Shown in pieces: positions 6,426 to 10,674 of a DNA stretch of 10,674 nucleotides. Source of the DNA: Rhodoferax sp. (GTDB taxonomy: Bacteria; Pseudomonadota; Gammaproteobacteria; Burkholderiales; Burkholderiaceae); NCBI GenBank assembly GCA_028292075.1, contig JAQGNA010000558.1:1-10674 (forward strand). Direction: 5' to 3'. Both the position numbers and the translations under genes were made by a program. Every line of letters starts with the position of its first letter. Position 1 is the first letter of the stretch. The notes beneath the pieces were generated by a model. The model did not search any database. It was not told where the DNA came from and saw only the letters and a list, made by a program, of their open reading frames with translations.

Positions 6426-7307
6426 TCAACCAGTGGCCAGGGCCAGCACACCGCCGGCAATGCAAACGGCGCCCAGGAGCCGCAGTCCCCGCTGCCCCTC
6501 GCCGAGCAGGTGCCCGCCAAGCAAGGCCGCGAACAGCATCGACACCTCGCGTGCCGGCGCTACGTGCGATAGCGGCGCGACCTTCACCGCGTAGAGCACG
6601 AGCACATAGGAGACCGGGCTGATGATGCCGACGACCGCGGCATACTTCCATTGGCGCCGCCACAGGTCGGCGGCCTCGGGCAGGTTGCGCAACACCATGG
6701 GTGCAAGGAACAGCAACCGGAAGAAGTTGCCGAAGTAGTCAAGCAGGATCGGCGACATCAGCAAGAGCTTGACCGCGTAGCCATCGACCACGGTGTAGCC
6801 CGCGATGAAGGCTCCGGTCAGCAGGCCGTAGACCATGCCCTTGCGAACGCGCTGCGTCTTCAAGGGATCATGCGAGGCCCGCCAGAGCGCCGGCCCGCCG
6901 GCGATGAGAAACACGCCGCCCACGACACCGAGAATGCCCAGCAGGCTCATTGCCGAAAGGCTTTCGCCCAACACGAGCACCGCCACCAGCGACGACAGCA
7001 GGGGCCCCGAGCCGCGGGCCAGCGGATACACCACCGTCAGGTCCGCCTTGCGGTAGCCCCGCAACAACACGATGAAGTAAACGGTGTGCAACACGGCGCT
7101 GAAACCCAGTGCCAGCCATTCGGCGCGGCCCCAGAGAGGCACTTCCGACAGCCCGAGCCAGATGCCGAGCGGCGCCCAGAACACCGCCATGACAACGCCG
7201 GTAAACGCGGCGAAGCGCACGTCGCCGCCGGCTTTCTTGGCCACGATGTTCCAGCTGGCGTGGATCAGGCCGGCGATCAGGACAAGGGCTAAGGCGGAAG
7301 CGGGCAT
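6426..7307 (-). CDS. EamA/DMT-superfamily permease
   Basis: Inner-membrane drug/metabolite transporter of the EamA type, 293 residues, with about ten hydrophobic helices in two homologous halves (about 1-137 and 157-292). Family-like features are HASWN (16-20) in the first helix, the YPLARGSGPLL stretch (94-104), GES (114-116) after helix four and APAREVSMLFAALLG (250-264) in the second half. Proteins of this family export or import amino acids, purines, sugars or drugs; substrate is not predictable from the sequence. The ATG at 7305-7307 is preceded by only a weak GAGA ribosome site. It starts 69 bases after the BLUF stop codon, and the gap contains a small GC hairpin (GCGGC-GCGT-GCCGC on the minus strand), so it may be a separate unit or read through from folE-BLUF. 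The DUF429 gene follows closely. Confidence 0.88.
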   Translation of the reverse strand: MPASALALVLIAGLIHASWNIVAKKAGGDVRFAAFTGVVMAVFWAPLGIWLGLSEVPLWGRAEWLALGFSAVLHTVYFIVLLRGYRKADLTVVYPLARGSGPLLSSLVAVLVLGESLSAMSLLGILGVVGGVFLIAGGPALWRASHDPLKTQRVRKGMVYGLLTGAFIAGYTVVDGYAVKLLLMSPILLDYFGNFFRLLFLAPMVLRNLPEAADLWRRQWKYAAVVGIISPVSYVLVLYAVKVAPLSHVAPAREVSMLFAALLGGHLLGEGQRGLRLLGAVCIAGGVLALATG

Positions 7308-7376
7308 GGTCTCGGCGTTGCGGCACGCGCCGCACCCTGGGCCCGCGTCAACCGTGGGGTGAGATCGTCGGCGGCT

Positions 7377-7799
7377 TCAGACCCGGCCGATGATGGCCGC
7401 GGTGGCCATCAGTTCTTCGAGCAGCGCGAGCGATACCTTGCCCGACACGGCATACGGATCGAGCTCCGGCTTTTCGGAATACTTCAGCAGAATCGAATGA
7501 TTGAGCTTCAGCAGGTTGACCGTGCCCATCGTCCAGCCACCGAAGCGGCGTTCCGAGATTTCTTCGAAGTGCAGCAGCGCCACTTCCTTGTGCCGCTGGT
7601 CCTTCTGAATGTGGCCATACAGCTCGCTCACCGCCATGCGACCACCTTCGATGGCCTGCAGGAAGATGCCGCCGCCGTAGCAAAGGATGCCGGTGATGCC
7701 GCAAGTGGGGTTGTACTGGCGCGACTGCGCGAGGATCGCCTCGATGGCGCCGGGGCTGGTGTCGACGGCGCGACTGGCATAAAGCAAACGAACCAGCAT
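7377..7799 (-). CDS. Short BLUF-domain blue-light photoreceptor
   Basis: Cytoplasmic flavin-binding light sensor of the BLUF family, 140 residues, made of one BLUF domain plus a short C-terminal cap of about 45 residues, like the PixD/Slr1694 and BlrB types. The photocycle residues are all present: Tyr7 in LLYASR, Asn30 in NPTCGITG, Gln48 in FLQAIEG, and Trp89 and Met91 in GGWTMG. No EAL, GGDEF or cyclase output domain is attached, so it must signal through a partner protein. In other bacteria short BLUF proteins control c-di-GMP enzymes (for example PapB with PapA) or transcription regulators. The ATG at 7797-7799 starts two bases after the folE stop codon and has an AGAGG ribosome site inside the end of folE, which points to translational coupling. 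An upstream in-frame extension to 8042 would run through folE and is rejected. Family is very sure; partner is unknown. Confidence 0.93.
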   Translation of the reverse strand: MLVRLLYASRAVDTSPGAIEAILAQSRQYNPTCGITGILCYGGGIFLQAIEGGRMAVSELYGHIQKDQRHKEVALLHFEEISERRFGGWTMGTVNLLKLNHSILLKYSEKPELDPYAVSGKVSLALLEELMATAAIIGRV

Positions 7800-7801
7800 G
7801 G

Positions 7802-8539
7802 TTAACCTCTTTGGGGAATGAGAGCGAGGAATTCGCGGCGCAGGTTCGGGTCTTTCAGGAAGACCCCGCGCATCACCGAATTGATCATCTTGCTGTCCAT
7901 GTCTTTGACGCCGCGCCAGGCCATGCAGTAGTGGGTGGCCTCCATCACGATCGCCAGGCCGTCGGGCTGGGTCTTTTCCATGATGAGGTCGGCCAGTTGC
8001 ACCACCGCTTCTTCCTGGATCTGGGGACGGCCCATGACCCATTCGGCCAGCCGCGCGTATTTCGACAGGCCGATCACATTGGTATGTTCGTTGGGCAGCA
8101 CGCCGATCCAGATGCGCCCGATGACCGGGCAGAAATGGTGCGAGCAGGCGCTGCGCACGGTGATCGGGCCGACGATCATCAGCTCGTTCAGGTGCTCGGC
8201 GTTCGGGAACTCGGTGATGGGCGGCACCGGCACGTAGCGCCCCCGGAACACTTCGTTCACATACATCTTGGCCACACGTCGCGCGGTGTTGCTGGTGTTG
8301 TGATCTTTCTCGGTGTCGATGACCATGCTGTCCAGCACGCGCTGCATGTTGTCCGTCACCTCGTCCAGCATCTGATCGAGCTCACCCGGGTGGATGAAGT
8401 CGGCGATGTTGTCGTTGGCGTGGAAGCGCTTGCGCGCCTGCTGGAGCCGTTCACGAATCTTCACCGAAACCGGGGTGCCTTCGGCGTCGCGGGCATCGGT
8501 GGTGGAGGGGCTCATGGCGTCGGGGGCTTTCATTAACAT
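7802..8539 (-). CDS. folE: GTP cyclohydrolase I
   Basis: Converts GTP to 7,8-dihydroneopterin triphosphate and formate, the first step of tetrahydrofolate and other pterin synthesis; acts in the cytoplasm as a toroidal decamer. The protein has 245 residues, about 20 more than E. coli FolE, with the extra length in a variable N-terminal tail (1-45). The zinc ligands are Cys132 and His135 in SACSHHFCP and Cys205 in THYCMAWRG, matching Cys110, His113 and Cys181 of the E. coli enzyme. HTNVIGLSKYARL (152-164) and the PQIQEE segment (172-177) are also typical. ATG at 8539 is used; ATG at 8533 and 8515 are possible, and none has a strong ribosome site. The BLUF gene follows at two bases. In some bacteria folE copies lie in light-controlled (LitR/CarH-type) gene sets, which makes this neighbour notable. 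No second folE or regulator is seen here. Confidence 0.96.
   Translation of the reverse strand: MLMKAPDAMSPSTTDARDAEGTPVSVKIRERLQQARKRFHANDNIADFIHPGELDQMLDEVTDNMQRVLDSMVIDTEKDHNTSNTARRVAKMYVNEVFRGRYVPVPPITEFPNAEHLNELMIVGPITVRSACSHHFCPVIGRIWIGVLPNEHTNVIGLSKYARLAEWVMGRPQIQEEAVVQLADLIMEKTQPDGLAIVMEATHYCMAWRGVKDMDSKMINSVMRGVFLKDPNLRREFLALIPQRG
7806..7810 (-). promoter_or_regulatory. Ribosome binding site of the BLUF gene
   Basis: AGAGG on the minus strand (7810-7806) lies six bases before the ATG at 7799 and inside the last two sense codons of folE. It fixes the BLUF start and shows that folE translation will open or pass over this site. Confidence 0.6.
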
Positions 8540-8598
8540 CGCCGGATGTTACCAGTTATGGCCGGGGAAGAGCTCGGCTGCAGGATAGACCCCAATTG

Positions 8599-8683
8599 CC
8601 GCGAGCGCTATGTAATCAATAGCAAAGGTGCTTGGCGCAACCTGCGTCTCGGGCCTGCACGCCGCGCTCAATAGCGCTTGCGG
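8599..8683. repeat. Inverted repeats in and beside the clsB-folE gap
   Basis: GCTAT (8607-8611) and ATAGC (8619-8623) form a perfect five-base inverted repeat with a seven-base AT-rich loop. A longer pair, CCGCGAGCGCTAT (8599-8611) and ATAGCGCTTGCGG (8671-8683), is complementary at 12 of 13 positions. Its right arm overlaps the last codons and stop of clsB. The GCTAT-n7-ATAGC plus GCTCGCG layout resembles, from memory, a dispersed short repeat common in Comamonadaceae intergenic regions. The 128-base gap otherwise shows no convincing folE promoter. Confidence 0.45.
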
Positions 8684-9882
8684 GTGACCAGCAGCGCCAG
8701 CCGCATGACGAGCATGGCGAGGTACTCCATGCCGCGTTGGCGAAGCGGCCGGCGGGCGTAGCGGGCGGCGTCCACCACCTGGCCGGCCATGGCCATCGCG
8801 TCGCAGAGGCGGGCACGCAATTCGCTGGCGAAGCGGGTGTCGTCGACCACCACGTTGGCCTCGCGCGCCAGCAGCAGGCTCAGCGGGTCGAGGTTCGAAG
8901 ATCCCACCGTGGCCCAGTGCCCGTCGATCACCGCGACCTTGGCATGCAGGAAGCTCGGCGCGTATTCGAAGATCTGTACACCCGCCCGCAACAGCGCGCC
9001 GTAGACCGGCCGCGAGGCGTGGTACTGCATGAAGTATTCGTACTTGCCCTGCAGCAGCAACTGCACCCGAACGCCGCGCTCGGCCGCCATCACCAGCGCG
9101 CGCAGCAGCTTGAAGCCGGGCACGAAGTAGGCGTTGGCAATGATGATCTCTTGGCGCGCCGCGCCAATGGCCCGCAGGTAGGCCCGCTCGATGCGCTTGC
9201 GCTGACGCAGGTTGTCGCGCAGCACCAGTGCGGCCCGTGCCAGGTGCCGGTTGCCCGCTTCGGTCGGCCCTGCCTCGGCGGGCAGTACCAGCGGCGCCAT
9301 GAGACGGTGCATGGCCTTCTGCAGATCGTGCTGCTTCAGTGCACGCACGGCCTGTAAACGACGCCACAGCGAGGCCAGTGTCTGTTCGATCTCGGCGACC
9401 ATCGGCCCGCTGACGGCCACTGCGAAGTCGAAGCGCGGCGCTGAAAGTGCGCCATGCGAAGGGTCGTGAAAGTCGTCAAGAATGTTGATGCCGCCGCAGA
9501 AGGCCAGGGTGCCGTCGACCACACACAGCTTGCGGTGCAGCCGGCGCCAGCGCGTGGGCAGCAGCAGCGCGAAGGCGGTGACCAGTGAATACACCCGCCA
9601 GGCCACGCCGGCCTCACTGAACCGAGCCTGCCACGCCACGGGCAAGGGGCCGGTGCCGAGCCCGTCCACGGTGAGGCACACGCGCACACCGCGCCGGGCG
9701 GCGCGCACCAGCGCCTCGGCCACCTCAGCGCCGGCGCCGGTAAAGTCGAAGATGTAGGTCTCGAGCCGCACTTCATCATGGGCCGCGTCCATTGCCGCGA
9801 TCAGCGCGGGAAACAACTGCCGGCTGCCTTCCAGCAGCAAAAGGTGATGACCGCCACGCAGCCGTGGTGCGGAGCGGGACAT
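8668..9882 (-). CDS. clsB: Cardiolipin synthase B (phospholipase D superfamily)
   Basis: Membrane-associated phosphatidyltransferase that makes cardiolipin and related lipids from phosphatidylglycerol or other phospholipid donors. The 404-residue protein has two PLD-type halves with intact HKD motifs: HRKLCVVDG (His116, Lys118, Asp123) and HAKVAVIDG (His313, Lys315, Asp320). Both are followed by the expected downstream stretches, FCGGINI and VGSSNLDPLSL. The absence of N-terminal membrane helices, unlike ClsA, and the position directly after a YbhP-like gene match E. coli ClsB (YbhO). A hydrophobic, basic C-terminus (about 385-404) could touch the membrane. The ATG at 9880-9882 directly abuts the TGA of the upstream gene (TGAATG) with no clear ribosome site, so translation is probably coupled. 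A five-base hairpin straddles the stop codon, without a T-tract. Confidence 0.93.
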   Translation of the reverse strand: MSRSAPRLRGGHHLLLLEGSRQLFPALIAAMDAAHDEVRLETYIFDFTGAGAEVAEALVRAARRGVRVCLTVDGLGTGPLPVAWQARFSEAGVAWRVYSLVTAFALLLPTRWRRLHRKLCVVDGTLAFCGGINILDDFHDPSHGALSAPRFDFAVAVSGPMVAEIEQTLASLWRRLQAVRALKQHDLQKAMHRLMAPLVLPAEAGPTEAGNRHLARAALVLRDNLRQRKRIERAYLRAIGAARQEIIIANAYFVPGFKLLRALVMAAERGVRVQLLLQGKYEYFMQYHASRPVYGALLRAGVQIFEYAPSFLHAKVAVIDGHWATVGSSNLDPLSLLLAREANVVVDDTRFASELRARLCDAMAMAGQVVDAARYARRPLRQRGMEYLAMLVMRLALLVTRKRY

Positions 9883-10617
9883 TCAGTCCGGCATGGCGAA
9901 GTCGGCCAGAAGCGGCAGATGGTCTGACATGCGCCACCAGATCCGGCCCTTGGGCACCTCGCCGCCCAGCGCCTTCAGCCCCCTCGCATAGACGTAATCG
10001 AGCTGCACGAGTGGCAACCGCGACGGATACGTCAGCAGGCCCGCCTTTTCGCAAGACCGCATGCCGATGCCGTTCAACGCGGTGCGCATCTGCGTGCCCC
10101 AGTCGTTGAAGTCGCCGGCCACCATGACCGCCGCATCGGCCGGCACCTCGCGGGCGATGTAGGCCTGCAGTTGCCGCACCTGGCGCAGTCGGCTGGCGGG
10201 TATCAGCCCGAGGTGCACCACGATCACGTGCACCGGCACGTCGTGCACACGCACCTGCACATGCAGCAGGCCACGCTGTTCGAAGCGGTGGTCGGACATG
10301 TCCTCGTGCTTGTGCCAAACCACCGGCCAGCGCGACAGCAAGGCGTTGCCATGCTCGCCGTGCTTGGTGATGGCATTGGTCTGGTAGATCGCCTCATAGC
10401 CCTCGGGCGCGAGAAATTCCGCCTGCGGGAGATCGGGCCAGCGGTTGAAGTACTTCTGCTCGCTGCGGTTGAGCTTGCGCACCTCCTGAAGGCACACGAT
10501 GTCGGCGTCGAGCTGCTCCACCGCGTGGCCGAGGTTGTGGATCTCCAGGCGTCGGGCAGGCCCCATGCCCTGCACGCCCTTGTGGATGTTGTAGGTGGCG
10601 ACGCGCAGGGTTCTCAT
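9883..10617 (-). CDS. ybhP: YbhP-like endonuclease/exonuclease/phosphatase family protein
   Basis: Metal-dependent phosphohydrolase of the EEP (DNase I/exonuclease III/sphingomyelinase) superfamily, 244 residues. The catalytic set is visible in order: TYNIH with Asn10, LQEV with Glu45, His135 in VVHLGL, GDFN with Asp169 and Asn171, LDYVY with Asp207, and SDH (231-233). Position just before clsB matches the E. coli ybhP-clsB (ybhO) arrangement, so a role in phospholipid or phosphodiester metabolism together with ClsB is more likely than DNA repair, although its substrate is not established. No signal peptide is seen. The ATG at 10615-10617 gives the family's usual N-terminus; the frame stays open to the right edge but the upstream residues do not fit the family. 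The ATG overlaps the stop of a possible preceding gene. Confidence 0.9.
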   Translation of the reverse strand: MRTLRVATYNIHKGVQGMGPARRLEIHNLGHAVEQLDADIVCLQEVRKLNRSEQKYFNRWPDLPQAEFLAPEGYEAIYQTNAITKHGEHGNALLSRWPVVWHKHEDMSDHRFEQRGLLHVQVRVHDVPVHVIVVHLGLIPASRLRQVRQLQAYIAREVPADAAVMVAGDFNDWGTQMRTALNGIGMRSCEKAGLLTYPSRLPLVQLDYVYARGLKALGGEVPKGRIWWRMSDHLPLLADFAMPD

Positions 10618-10674
10618 GGCGCGTGGCCCAGGGCCGAAGCCGGCGATTCCACGCCGATCGCAGACGCGGAGGAT
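10614..10674 (-). CDS. C-terminal end of an unidentified gene
   Basis: One minus-strand frame is open from the right edge and ends in TGA at 10616-10614, sharing four bases (ATGA) with the ybhP start codon. It encodes SSASAIGVESPASALGHAP, a small-residue-rich tail that I cannot assign to a family. The ATGA overlap is the main reason to think it real and in the same operon. The other two minus frames are also open over this short stretch, so the call is tentative. Confidence 0.35.
   Translation of the reverse strand, partial: SSASAIGVESPASALGHAP

Noticed and set aside
7800..8042. Extension of the BLUF protein to 221 residues
   Set aside because: The extra 81 residues lie inside folE and look like a shadow frame; the BLUF fold starts at the ATG at 7799, which has a good ribosome site.
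7811..8536. Plus-strand reading frame of 241 codons fully antisense to folE
   Set aside because: The protein is His- and Val-rich, as expected from the complement of a GC-rich gene, with no recognisable domain. folE on the other strand is certain.
8970..8990. TGTACA motif as a possible light-regulator (MerR/LitR-type) site
   Set aside because: It lies within the clsB coding sequence, far from the folE start, with no partner motif, so chance occurrence is the simplest explanation.
8632..9357. Plus-strand reading frame of 241 codons antisense to clsB
   Set aside because: Composition is that of a shadow frame and there is no start context or domain. The intact HKD motifs of ClsB lie on the opposite strand.

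Overview
The window is high-GC DNA of ordinary chromosomal character, with tightly packed genes and no intergenic gap longer than about 130 bases. The protein mix (SulP-STAS transporter, several GGDEF proteins, a short BLUF photoreceptor beside folE, a ybhP-clsB pair, EamA and DUF429 proteins) and the wording of the proteins suggest a betaproteobacterium of the Burkholderiales, probably Comamonadaceae. That assignment rests on recognition, not on a marker gene. I see no rRNA, tRNA, CRISPR array, transposase or integrase.

Layout. Plus strand: the 3' part of a SulP anion transporter with its STAS domain (1-785), then a two-gene unit made of a soluble diguanylate cyclase (936-1715) and a FlhG/FleN/MinD-like ATPase (1720-2562). 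All remaining genes lie on the minus strand and converge on this unit at about 2563-2587. Read in transcription order from the right edge they are: the last codons of an unidentified gene (10614-10674), a YbhP-like EEP-family phosphohydrolase (9883-10617) and ClsB-type cardiolipin synthase (8668-9882); folE (7802-8539) with a coupled BLUF protein (7377-7799); an EamA/DMT permease (6426-7307) with a DUF429 protein (5528-6418); and an orphan periplasmic binding protein (4592-5413) followed 12 bases later by a membrane CHASE-PAS-GGDEF diguanylate cyclase (2588-4579).

How the genes may work together. Two themes stand out. The first is c-di-GMP. Both GGDEF proteins keep the catalytic GG[D/E]EF motif and an RxxD inhibitory site. 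One is tied to a flagellar-type MinD ATPase. The other is tied to a secreted solute-binding protein, in a layout that recalls ligand-sensing pairs such as Vibrio NspS-MbaA. No EAL or HD-GYP phosphodiesterase is present. The second theme is light and pterins: a complete short BLUF photoreceptor starts two bases after the folE stop codon, so a blue-light flavoprotein and GTP cyclohydrolase I are probably made together. The ybhP-clsB pair is an established neighbourhood for membrane lipid synthesis. The most interesting candidates for undescribed biology are the binding protein/cyclase pair, the folE-BLUF pair and the cyclase/FlhG pair; their functions as systems are inferred.
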